Assembly (NCBI GenBank): GCA_026874595.1
Contig: CM049308.1
Location: forward strand, 53,021,624-53,085,623
Reading direction: 5' to 3'
DNA: 64,000 nucleotides
From: Sipunculus nudus
Taxonomy: Eukaryota; Annelida; Sipuncula; Golfingiida; Sipunculidae
The notes below the pieces were generated by a model. That model made no database searches, had not been told where the DNA came from, and worked only from the letters and a program-made list of their open reading frames with translations. Positions 11,637 to 22,935 of the stretch are shown one piece after another; the stretch's first letter is position 1, and the number at the start of each line of letters is the position of its first letter. The position numbers were made by a program, and so were the translations under genes.

Positions 11637-12508
11637 AGTGGAGTGGGGTAGCCGAATAGTTCAAATGGAGATACAAGCATTAAATTTGGCATGCATATTT
11701 TCTGTACCTGTTTGAATAAATATCAACCTGTGGCAATATTTTTCGTATGTTATCAGATTTTCACAGGCTTTGTCTTAATTTTCTACAAATTATTTTGATC
11801 ACACTTAAATGAAATTACTTTACGTGAAGACTGTTAAGACAATAAAGAAATTAGTAGTAGGTATGGCAATGGCTTTATGGAATCCCTCGTTTCGAATACA
11901 TTGGTGTTGCTACTTTTATAATGAATCCTCGTGGCCTTGTTCGGCCATCTGTGACGTCCAAAAACTAAAAATATGCGGGCCGTGTGCAAAAGTCAAAAGC
12001 TGAGTCCGCCCTCCTCGATAAAAAGAACATTTTCTCATCTGTATGCTTTTTTATCAAAAATATCTTTAAAACGGCTGCATAGTTCTCAATAAAGCCGTAC
12101 ATCATCAAAATGTGTAATTCCGCAGGTATCTAAAATATCGTTAAAGTTCACCTTTATACTTTTACATTATGTTTTCAGCATTTTTAATCTAATGGCCGCC
12201 ATCTTGGAATTTACATATGTTAAGGTAGTGAAAACAATGTATGTTATGCTGTTTATATTCCTGATAGTCATAATATATTGGAAAATAAAATTATCACAAC
12301 CTTTTTTAGAATTAGTCAATCAACCTTAAAAAAGCACACATTTCAGGCGGCCATATTGGAAAATGACCGCCATATTGGAAAATTGCCGAAACCTTGGTGG
12401 CCAGAGGTTGATATTTATTCAGGAGGGTGTTGAAAATAAACTTGCTAAAATTCATGCTTGCATTACCATTTGAACTATTCGGCTGGTATTTTGGACTTAC
12501 CCGCCCAT
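11637..12508. mobile_element. Non-autonomous DNA transposon with long inverted ends, 872 bp
   Basis: The left end contains AGCCGAATAGTTCAAATGG. The right end contains its exact complement at about 12468-12486, and similarity continues inward through a GAATAAATATCAACCT block and its complement (about 11715 and 12409-12424), giving inverted ends of about 100 bases. TATATA stands at both borders (11631-11636 and 12509-12514), so a TA or longer AT target duplication is possible. The interior repeats GGC(G)GCCAT(A/C)TTGGA motifs on both strands. No transposase was seen. Superfamily unassigned. Confidence 0.7.
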
Positions 12509-12514
12509 TATATA

Positions 12515-13660
12515 GCCTTAAGAGACCTACAGCCCTCGTAAATGAAAGAGAATGAAGGCATGATTGGTGGTAGATTGTTGAATCGTTTAAATGAGATTAA
12601 AAAAGCATTAAGGGTCTCATTTATAGAGCTGACCTAAAACAAATATTGAAATATTAGCGCTGAACTTTCACTTAAAAAGTTAAGTTTCCTGCCTGTGTTA
12701 GTTGTAAACCACGCTCGCGCTCTTTTGACCTGGCGGAAATCATGCATGGCCACGAAGTTTAAGAAGGTTTACAAATGTCGTGTTGTACGGTGACGATTTA
12801 TGAATATTAACGTGATAAAATAATTAAAAAATATAGGTGTTTGAACGCTGGAGTGTTTTGCATTCTACGCTATTGCGCAGTGGCCTATTGAGAGGCCTGA
12901 TTAAGGTCACGTGATTATTTCACGCACTTATCACATCCTGAAATTTGTACATTGCTTCACTGAGATGCTTCCCCCTGCCAGTCTAATACAAAATGTGCTT
13001 CACGGGCTGACCAGGCTTCACGGAAACGCCCTATCAAATATGGCATTTCCCTAAATACAGCGCATTTCCAAATCAACCTTTCCAGAATGGGTGCCATATT
13101 TAACCATAAGACCTGATACGATATCTGACACGCAAAATATCAGACCTCCGGACATGTACCACTAAATAACTCACAATTACACAATTCTGTATCAATCTGT
13201 GGTCAAAGGGAGCAGATTAATCTATCATGATAACTGAGGTGTTCGTGAGGGTTTGCGAGACCTCAATACCTTTTGTAATTTCTTGAACAGAAACAGAGAA
13301 ATCAACTGGAAATTCAATTCAGCCAATGGAATAACTAAAATCTTCTCTTGATTAAGCAGTTAATATCACCAGTTGATAAGATTTCTGGGTAAATTGTGAA
13401 AAAAATTGCCGAAAAATTTATGTCAGAGCATAGCTTTTGATATCTATGACATATTTTTCTTTCATATCATTTTAGACTTTATGTTCTCTTGATCATAACA
13501 TAAATATCCCGAGTTCACAAGGTTTTGAGTAATATATGAATGTAACCTGTTCTTTTTTTTCTTATAATTATCAAATAAAAAAAAAACCTTTGCAGATATA
13601 ATTGGACAGGGGCTTCCACCGTTGTTGACAAAATACTGGATCACAGGGGTATATAAATGA
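12515..13660. other. Intergenic, nothing recognised
   Basis: No gene or repeat was recognised. The minus-strand frame at 13462-13644 has no motif and is AT-driven. Confidence 0.45.
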
Positions 13661-13670
13661 CATATATATA

Positions 13671-13727
<57 letters not shown>
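13660..13727. repeat. (TA)n microsatellite
   Basis: Nearly pure AT dinucleotide array, followed some 130 bases later by a poly-C tract at about 13857-13867. Confidence 0.95.
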
Positions 13728-13729
<2 letters not shown>

Positions 13730-14786
13730 GAACCTGAGTTAAGGAATATTCCGCAGAAAGAAAAGATATTCCTTGTGTAATAAATTTTCCAAAACAGCTT
13801 CTGAGGTAAATCGGGTCACAGACCTGTTTGGAGCAATCCCCAGTTAGCTATAATACCCCCCCCCCCCGACAATATATATGAATATATATTCCTTAATTAG
13901 GCTAGCATCTAATATTACAAGTGGAAGCTGTTTGTAACAACGGGTTACCTAATAAGTACAGTTCAGGATTACTAGTCCATTTGTATGCATTAACTGAGTG
14001 GTCGTCTTTTTAAAGGTTACGTTTGTTTTCTATAAAAAAAAACTTTACCACGCTGTTTTTTTTTAGCAGTAACCCTGAGAGCTCGTCTGGAATTATGTTT
14101 CCAGATACACTGGCCTCCCCAGAACGATGCAGGAACGGAAATCGTTACATGATCACGCCATCCCTTTCGTGTTTGTTTTAGCACCTTGTAAATGTTTTCT
14201 TTTTTTTTTTTTGGCTTGTCCGTATCTAATTACGGCTAAGCAGGTGATAAACCGTGATGTATCAAGGTAAATATTCAGTAATGATGCTGTATTCACGTTC
14301 ACATTTTCAGTCCCCTGACCCTGGCAGCAACATTTGAGTACTAGAGAACTACAAACAGGTTTATTTCAGATACATTTTATCTTATAATCCCTTTTTTCTT
14401 TATTCACATGGAGTGTTCATAAAAACATGTCTTAAAATGATATCAGGTGTACCCGATTTGTTCACGTCAAAACGATGAATTGTGTATTAAAGAATATGCT
14501 TTCCATGTAGTTATTTGTATTATTTGTTAAATTTTTTAAATGTGTTATTTAATATAAAATAAAAGCATCATTACATACATGCAGATGTGCAACCTTTCAT
14601 ATCAACTAATTTTTTTTTTGCATTGGCAGTAACACGTAGTGACTTCGATCGAGCTTACCATTGCTGATGTGATAATGAAATGTACATTTATCAAATGCGG
14701 CTCATGATGTACCCAAAAAAGTTTACGATAAAATATGGTTTCTACCTATTCTACAAAATAGACAAAATGGTATTTTAATCGGTTTC
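13728..14786. other. Intergenic, nothing recognised
   Basis: AT-rich with short T and A runs. No coding region was recognised. Confidence 0.45.
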
Positions 14787-15002
14787 TGTGGCTCTGGGGA
14801 AGTGCACAGGACTCAAAGCTCTGAGATTGTGAGTTCGAATGTGAGTCGAGCCGGCGAGATTTTCATGGTCGGCCTCCACCCAGGGTGAGCGCTCTGCTGG
14901 CTTTATTGGAAGGCCGTGTCGAACGGCCGAGTTTCAATTACAAACGAATGCTCCTTTCGGGGGTTCATCGGTGGTATGATCCAGGAGTGGAGACGATAAC
15001 AC
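14787..15002 (+). mobile_element. SINE, family B, best copy
   Basis: A tRNA-like head ends in box B GAGTTCGAAT (14831-14840) followed by GTGAGTCGAGCC. The body has GGCGAGATTTTCATGG, then CCACCCAGGGTGAGCGCTCTGC, GGGGTTCATCGGTGGTATGATCC, and ends at GATAACACACCC, where family A sequence begins. The matching order at 45355-45550 (minus) defines the family. Two tRNA-like boxes and the lack of any ORF fit a SINE. Confidence 0.7.
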
Positions 15003-15235
15003 ACCCTGGACAGTCGAGGCCTCCGCTAGCGACCCGGGTTCGATCCTCGCCGTGACTACGTGAGTGGGTGGTAGTTGCCCGTCCAAGGCCGGTGGTTTTC
15101 TCCGGGTTCTCCGGTTTCCTCCACGGCTGTAGTCTACCAAGCGCCACCATCTAAGCCAGCGAGAGTGCCGCGATTAGTTATAATCATCATTTGTACAATC
15201 CATGTAAAATAAATAAGTTTATATTTATATTTATC
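15003..15235 (+). mobile_element. SINE, family A, joined to a family B copy
   Basis: It begins (C)TGGACAGTCGAGG and has box B CGGGTTCGATCC near 15035-15046. The body is CCAAGGCCGGTGGTTTTCTC then CGGGTTCTCCGGTTTCCTCC, and the tail is TACAATCCATGTAAAATAAATAA. The second copy is 54545-54776. The CCGGGTTCTCCGGTTTCCTCC block resembles the shared core reported for mollusc/metazoan SINEs (MetaSINE/MESC type); that identification is from memory. Box A is shortened compared with the 54545 copy. Confidence 0.75.
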
Positions 15236-15472
15236 AATTGCACCAAGGGCCCGCAGGTACAGTAGTCACCGGGCTTGGTTAACACCTGGATATAAAATGA
15301 GAGAAAGCGTATGATAATTCCATGTCACGTAGTCCGAAACCATAATGGAATTCTGCAGGTGTACTTATACTTAGTTACTAGCATTACAAATTGGAGGTGG
15401 TTACAACTGCAACAACGAAAAATATATAAAAAATGGTATTTTCCCTGCGTCATTCCTTTTTAAATATATAGA

Positions 15473-16752
15473 TGCAACATTTCTCATTTTCAGATAGAGT
15501 TTGATCTAAAGTTATTAACCTATATATCCTGTCTGCTGCTCGCCAATATTAATGTTCGGGCAGTAAAGTAAAAAAAAGGTTGCCGCGGATATTAAGTCAG
15601 CTTCTCATATACGGACGTTTTCCCGTAAAATGCTTCTCATGTAGTTTTTGCCATGCGGGTGGGGACCGGGTGAACAATGGTCCTGTGTGTTCATGTCGTT
15701 TGCCAGACTGGTCCAATCTAAAATTGACTAGTCAATACAAACAGACCATTTGAGAAAAACCCGAATAATCGATCGTTTCGAAATTTTATGACCCAGCGAT
15801 GCAATTTCCTCCCTTGTAAGGAAAAGATATTTTCTTTAATAAAGCCGTGAACTATTAAAGACTGATTATATTATATACAGAGGCACATTATGATAAAGAT
15901 TTCAGAAATTTCAAATTTTATGCACTGATCAATTAACAATCCAGAATTTAGTTTAACTTTTATCAATATTTGTTTCCCTGAATTAAATCCAAGAGACCAC
16001 GGAACAAATGATTTAACTAAATTAACAACCGGTTCAGTTCAAATAAATAGTCTCTCTTGGTTCACCACATTTGTTTTGGTCAAGTTAAGTTTGGGATTTT
16101 TTTTTGTCACAGGTTGTTGAATAAAGATTAAAATAATCAAATGATAATTTTTCATTGATTATTTGTTGTCATTTCTGCAGAGTTATACATGTATAGGGAG
16201 CGAAATAAATAAGAAGCCATAGCAGTTGTTTTGATATACGACATATCTATAAAATATATGACTCGAATATATTTTTTTACAACATCAATGCAGGTTGGTG
16301 GGGTGGGGGGGGGGGGGGGTTTGGGCGGAATAACAACCTCGCAAAATTATGACGTCATGATGTGAACTCAATTATGTGGACTAGTTGACAAAATTACACA
16401 AATTAATCAATATTACTTTAAATCAGTGGACCAAATTTATTTGTAATTGGAAGTTTCAATTCATACATGCCCGGAAAGGTTACAAATACTATAGAAAACA
16501 TCCGTTTTAACAAGGCTTATTAACGGCATCAATAAGACCTGTGTAATTTTTAAAAAAATATTATTAATACGTCAGGGAGATTTAATTAATAACGCTTCTC
16601 TGTAAATGTCAATCTGGACCACTATCTGGACAACAGAAAATCTTCCATAAAGGAATGATTGATAAAATCGGTCATTAGTTTATATTTGTTTTTTAAGCAC
16701 AAATCAGATTTCTATATTATATATTATCAAAAATATAAACCACGTATAAATA
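15473..16752 (+). repeat. Tandem segmental duplication, copy 1 (1.28 kb)
   Basis: It aligns almost end to end with 16753-18010. Anchors at a constant offset of about 1280 include TGCAACATTTCTCATTTT (15473/16753), TAGTTTTTGCCAT, TCCAGAATTTAGTTTAAC, AGAGACCACGGAACAAATGATTT and ACAAATTAATCAATATTACTT. Many substitutions and small gaps separate the copies. A poly-G tract at about 16300-16318 is unique to this copy. No gene was recognised in either. Confidence 0.9.
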
Positions 16753-18010
16753 TGCAACATTTCTCATTTTAAGATCTTACCTAAGCCAAATTTATTACCT
16801 ACATAGCCTGTTTTGTTGCATCGTCAATTTTAAAGTTTCGGCAGCAATATAAAGTAAAAAATGGTTGCCGTGGATATTAAATAACATTCTAAAATACGAA
16901 TGTTTCCCCGTAAAATACTTTTCATGTAGTTTTTGCCATCTGGGCGGGAACTGGGAGAACAATGGTCCTGTGTTGTTCATGTCATTTGCCAGACTGGCAA
17001 AATCTGAAACTGACAAATCAATATTAACATACCTTTAAGAAAAGCCCGAAAATAGATCGTTTTGAAATTTCATGACCAAATAAAGCCGTGAACTTAATGA
17101 TGCAGATTATATTTTATACAGAGGCCCATTATTATAAAGATTTCAGAAATTTTAAATTTTATGCACTGATGAATTAACAATCCAGAATTTAGTTTAACTC
17201 AATATTAGTTTCCCTGAATTAAATCCAAGAGACCACGGAACAAATGATTTCACTTAATTAACAACCGGCATAGCTCAAATAAATAGTCTTTTCTGGTTCA
17301 CCACTTTTGTTTGGATCAATTTAAATTTAGGATTGTTACAGGTATTTGTCACCATCTGTGTAAGAGAGATGAAAATAATCAAATGATAATTTTGCATTGG
17401 ATATTTGTTTTCATTCCTGCAGAGGATAACATGTACCGGGATGGAAATATCTAAGGATCCATAGCAGTTGTTTTAAAATACAATATAACTGTAACATGTA
17501 TGACTTAAATTAAAATTTTGAATAAAACCGTCAAATTTTCCTTAAAATGTGATAAGGGAGGCTAGTTTAATGCGGGGGAGCTATTGGTTGAATAAAAACC
17601 CCTCACAGGTATGACGTCAAGATGCGAACTGGGTTATGTGGACTGGTTGGCTAAATTGCACAAATTAATCAATATTACTTCAAATCAGTGGAGAAATTCA
17701 CCTGTTATTGGATTCCAATTCATAGATGCCCGTAAAGATTACAAATAACTTTAGAAAACATCAATTTTAACAAGACTTATAGACGGCATTAATAAGACCA
17801 GTGTAATTTTTAAAAAAATTATTATTTATACGTCAGGAAAATTTAATTAATAACTCATCTCTGTAAATGTCAATGTGAACCAGTATCTGGACAATAGAAA
17901 AAATCCCGTGAAGGAATGATTGTTAAAATCGTTCATTAGTTTATATTTGGTTGTTTTTACCACAAATCAGGTTTCTATGTTAGATGTTATTTTAAAAAGA
18001 TAAATCATAA
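16753..18010 (+). repeat. Tandem segmental duplication, copy 2 (1.26 kb)
   Basis: Second copy of 15473-16752. It ends near 18010, where TTTCTATGTTAGATGTTAT matches the end of copy 1. The short minus-strand frame 16795-17016 lies in a conserved part but is not kept as a clean open frame in copy 1, so coding is not supported. Confidence 0.9.
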
Positions 18011-18268
18011 CTTTGTCAGTTGCATGAAATCTAATTGGAATAGTTAATTAGCATGGGTTCACTTGAAACTTTTTATGGCTGGCTCGCTTTTCATAGGGGA
18101 AAATTCTTAAATGACAAGAAGTTTCAGTCTCTAAGGTCTCAAGTATGCCCGCGTTTGGCCTACACACCTGTTTTGAAATAATTACGAAAGTTTGTGCTTA
18201 TTTATACTCAATAGACAATGTTGCCTTAGTTTCCGTTGTCAAGTCAGCCCATCCTATTTTTTTAAGGT
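18011..18268. other. Spacer, nothing recognised
   Basis: Plain DNA between the tandem duplication and the next element. Confidence 0.4.
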
Positions 18269-18564
18269 CAGGGCTGTCAATATAGGATGGTTGGAGTGTA
18301 AATCCCAACCACTTTTAGCAATTGGGGATGGTCAATGAAACCACCTGCTGGTATTCCGAGAATAATATGTATATATTAGAAATGGAATATATAACCAATT
18401 AGAATGTTGGACTTTGGTTTCACTTCTGAGTATGAAATATTATATGACCGAACCTGGTTTAGAAATTATCTTTACTGGCAATATAATACCTTATATAGTC
18501 TTCATATATATTAATATATTACTAATTTTAAAATTTATCACACACAACATAAAAGGCATATATA

Positions 18565-18637
<73 letters not shown>

Positions 18638-18655
18638 GTTTTCCCAATCTTGATT
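18269..18655 (+). mobile_element. hAT-like MITE, worn copy containing (TA)n
   Basis: It starts CAGGGCTGTCAATATAGGATGG, matching the start of 32549-33014. Further shared blocks include GAGAATAATAT.TATATAT, GACTTTGGT, GAGT.TATGAAATATTATAT and ATAATACCTTAT, in the same order. The right end is not recognisable. The long (TA)n array (about 18560-18634) occupies the same internal position as the array in the other copy. Confidence 0.6.
18560..18634. repeat. (TA)n microsatellite inside a MITE
   Basis: About 37 TA units. An overlapping frame encodes only Ile-Tyr repeats. Confidence 0.95.
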
Positions 18656-18889
18656 ACCCTCTCATTCCTGCAAGTAGTATAGTCATGGTTAAAATTAAGG
18701 CGATTACCTCAATAAAAAATGAAAAGGGTTTGAGTATATTGTTAACAGCTTGCAAAATATCACTGCTTTGACAATTGAATAATAATGTCGAGGACATGAA
18801 AATGTATCAACGAATGAATGTTGAGAGTGAAATATATTTTTTTTTTCTTTTATGTAATATTACGTATTTTATGTAATATTAAGTACTAT

Positions 18890-21800
18890 TGAGTCAGTTG
18901 TTTAATTCAAATATAAAAAAGCCCAATCAATATCCAGGGCTCTGGAAAAAAAGATTATTTTAATTTTTAATCAGGTCTTGATTAACTGCATGAGACTGGC
19001 CTCCTGCAAAATAAATTTGTAGTGACTATATATCAAGGAACATCAGCTCCATAATGGGCCATAAAAGAAGAAGCCGAGGATTGCAGGATTTTTACAAACT
19101 AGGTTACCATCTCTGAAAGCTCACGAAAATCACTCTCTGACTTCCAGCACCATATGATATTTTCCAATAATACGTGACTTTTTAGACATATTTTATTGTG
19201 GACATGTGATTCCGAAGGTTTTGCCTTCGTTCCCTGTTCCTGGTGTTTCAGATCAGTTCCGAGTGTTCCTTCGACTGACTGAATCTGTCAGATTTCATGT
19301 ATACAGCATCGTATATGGTGGTGATGGCAGACTTTCATTGACAATATTCTACCAACACATGCCTCCGACCATTAACCATTCATGACAGATTGGTGAACAT
19401 GTGAAACTAGAAATCTGCATACCACGGAATGCAAGCCACCGCCTTGGGGGGGGGGGGGGTCGGACTATTGTTGGATGCAGACTTTTCTCGGTGTACGCAA
19501 GCCGTTTCGCACCTATACACTTGACACCTTCACTCCGAGTTACTGAGCTCGACCGTGGTCTGAACGCCTGGAGCACAAGAAAGAACCGCGTTTACATTCA
19601 CTTTATCGTAAACATCCCCAGATTAATTCATCCGTAATGGTCTGCACATTTGTGAAAATTCCTAGGAGTCTTTCCTGGATCCATTGCATGAGCCGGACCT
19701 ACACAAAAATCTAATCTATTCTTCGTAGACCCATCCCGAGGTGCCCTAAAATTTCATGATTGAGCGATTCAAATTGTTAACAAACACACACACATACGCA
19801 CAAACACACACGGACGGGAATGAATGCATTCCCTCATCACGGAGGCAAATATTGGAACGTCCCAGAACTTCAGAGACATATATCCCAGTATTTTTGGGTG
19901 AGTGAGTGCAAGTGGGATGTAGTATTAATAAAGTTAATATATTGGTATAGGTCACTGTTTAAAAATGTATGATTATTCAGAGGAAAACCTGCCATCATAA
20001 ATATGTATTGTAAACAAATCAACTTATATATCTAGAGAACGAGTTGCTTCTCTTTCTTTAGTATATATGCAGTATTTTCCGGTAAAAGATATTGATTCCT
20101 TTGGTGGATAAAAAAAAAAGAAAGAAACACGCAGTCGATTACCAGGGTCCACAAAATGAGAATATTTTATGTTTAACCATATTTCGAATATCTACGGGGA
20201 AACTGCTTCCTGCAGAGTAAATGTAAATATTTTATGTCGTTTCAATATTGACAATGCCGATTTCTTTAAAAAAAGCGAAGTTATTTTATTTATGACGAAA
20301 TATCGGGATTCTCACAAACTAAGTTACTACACTATTATCTAAAGAAAAACGTCTTCTAGTAACCATAGACATCATATCTTCTTTATGTTTTGTCATCGGT
20401 CACTACTGCTGTACGCTCTTCACACAGCGGACATACACTGCAGTCGTCCCAGATCTCCTCTCGTGTAACCGCTGCTTTATAAAGAGAGTTTTTTTTGTTC
20501 GAACACCAGGGTGACCACAGAGTAAACAGGCCAATGAGAATGCGGTATCGTATTGTGCATCCAGCTCCAAATTTTGAACATGCAACACCCGCTCTCATTG
20601 GTCTAATTTCACTAGGACACCCGCTCTCGATTGTCTAATCCTTGGCCATGATCGTCGTTTACAACATGGTTTTCTTTTTTAACAGACTGGTGACAATATG
20701 CAAACATCATCCAGGAAATAGCCAGGTATTAACAAGAGGGATATTATCCGATTTTTATACAGTAAGCAGCTCGGTAAAGGTCGCGGCTTTTAAGGTTGAA
20801 TAATTATATGCAGGACGAATTTGCCATGATTCAGAGGCACTGCGAATGTAGCAAGGGACTTGCGAGATCATGATTTATTTCCCTCCTTTAGTTTATATGC
20901 AATACGATCCTGCAAAGAGTGTTCAGTTCTTAAGTCAATAAAAATAAAAAAAATCGATTTCCAAGGCTCAAGACAGTAGAATATTTTAAGATATTAGTAT
21001 TCTCATCCCTCTAAAGGCAAATTGCTTATTGCATAGTATATTTGGATTGAGTGTGTTTCACGGAATGTCAACTCTCACAAAGGCGGCATCAGTGATTTTT
21101 ATTCGTAAAAACAGATATTTAGGATTCCTACCAAATGCCTTACTCTCCTCATCATAAAAAAATACCAGAAGGGCAAAGTCAGTCTTCCTGCCACCAAATG
21201 CTATATCTCGAATAATACCTGGCTCATTTTATACATTACACGTTATATGGAGGACGCTTGAATCTAAAAGCTTTGCTTTTGCTTTGTGTTTCGTTGACTG
21301 TTGGAATCCGTCAGATTTCTTGTACAACATCGATGCTTTAGACGACCAGATATATCTGCGTTATATGTATGTCATAGAAGATATTCCACCGACGATATGC
21401 CATCAACGCATCTCTCCAACAGTTATATCCAGCTGTGACAGCTGGGCCAACTTAGTCAGACCTTTCTTCTTTCACAGTGCAGACCAGACCTTTTCCTAAG
21501 TGTATTGGGCCACAGTAGAACATGGATTGATATTAAATGAACGGGCATCTAAGTCCCGAGGGATATGTATTCAGGGTAGTTTTCAGGAAATGCGGGATAG
21601 ATAATAAGTGGAGTTAGCGAAAGGTCACTGCTTAGTCTAAACAATAATACAGAGCGGAAATCCGTCATCACGTAGGCGTTATGTACATAAATTAACGGAC
21701 AAAGATGGGGCGCCAATTGCTATATTTTCCCATAGAGAGTACTTAAAAAAAGAATAATACAAACATCGATATCCAGGTCTCAGGAAACGAGAATATTTTA

Positions 21801-22130
21801 ATATTTAATCATATTTAGACTCTCTACAGGCAAATTGCTTTCCGCAGAGTATAGTTTAATGTCTAATCCAATTTATCACATGGGCGGATATGAAGAAAAT
21901 TTTTGGAATACGGAAGCTTAGGACTCCTTACATCTTTATTTTTTTTATGCAAACGCAGCAACATCCGTCCTCAAGTAATTTCCTCTAACAAAACATGTCT
22001 TTTTGGTCATTACACATTTTATGAGGGGAAAGTAATTCAACTGGTTTTGTCTACGTTTCCTGCCGCTGTTTGTAATTATCATCCTCTGTTCCAAGTTGGT
22101 TTCTGTCATCTGTTAAATTATTAATAAAGG
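18890..22130 (+). repeat. Four diverged copies of a ~820-bp tandem repeat
   Basis: Marker blocks of the type TCCAGG(G)CTC...GAGAATATTTTAAT, then CTCTA..GGCAAATTGCTT.C.GCAGAGTA, recur at about 18930, 20140, 20960 and 21772. The last three are about 820 bases apart; the first gap is about 1.2 kb. Copies 1 and 3 also share a CTGTTGGAATCCGTCAGATTT-like block (19275 and 21300). Some extra length between copies 1 and 2 is the separate repeat at 19640-19880. No terminal repeats or conserved frame were found. Confidence 0.7.
19640..19880 (+). repeat. Interspersed (CA)-bearing repeat, copy 1
   Basis: The order is TCCTGGATCC, CCCTAAAATTTCATG, a CACACACA stretch, then CGGGAATGAATGCATTCCCTC and CGGAGGCAAA. 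The same order is found at 35155-35440 (+) and, reversed, at 46660-46960. Family unknown. Confidence 0.6.
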
Positions 22131-22519
22131 AAAGATGCCTTGGGTCATAACTGGTCAGTAAGGTTTTATTTCTGTCTATACAAGCGCAGCCTTTTATCTA
22201 ATCCTGGTTCAAAAGATAAATGGATATGAACACATTTCAACATTCATTCGTGGTCATGAATGTAGCATAAAACAGATAAAAAATACACCAATGAGTTAGT
22301 CCCTTGTGTGGATTTTAGCTCCTGTATGGAAGAGGGACGGGGAGCATCATGGAATATAAAGTCAACGGTGATTACTGGGTTGTTTAATTTAATGATAGGA
22401 CACCAAAATGTTTCTTTGTTTGACTGAATGCATTTCCAGTTTTGTATATTTTTTTAAAGGCTTATTGTGATGCTCAAGGTGATACAATAAACGCTGGCTT
22501 TCATATTCAACTCATACCC

Positions 22520-22935
22520 CTTACATATGGCAAATGCAAAACGGTTTCATAACCGATTTGAATGCAGATTATGCATTCACACGGCAGTCCAAAGCGTTCG
22601 AATTCAAAACAATTTGACTGAACGGTTTAAATCCAGTTCAGGAGGTGGTTTCAAACCGTTTCCATCGCAAATCGAATTATTCGCTGAGATGATGTGCCGT
22701 GAGAACGCTCAATTTGCATTCGACACGGTTTAGACCAAGTTTTGAAGCAGCAACATGAATCACAGCACATGGATAAACGATTTTGTCAACATGCCATATT
22801 GATCCACATGTAAAACTTACAACTCATGCAATGGTGCTAGATGCCTGTACGAACGTACAATACGGCTTGAAACCGATTCGACTACTCCGCTTTGAGCAAC
22901 ACGTTTTAACACCGTTTTTTTGTGTGAAACGGGTA
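22520..22935. repeat. Segment rich in AAACCGTTT/AAACGGTTT motifs
   Basis: In about 415 bases the motif AAACGGTTT or its near relatives (AACGGTTTAAATCC, TTCAAACCGTTT, CACGGTTTAG, TTGAAACCGATTCG, AACACCGTTTTTTTG, GTGAAACGGG) occurs on both strands. This gives the segment a loosely palindromic character. It could be a worn DNA transposon or a binding-site cluster. Borders are approximate. Confidence 0.45.
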
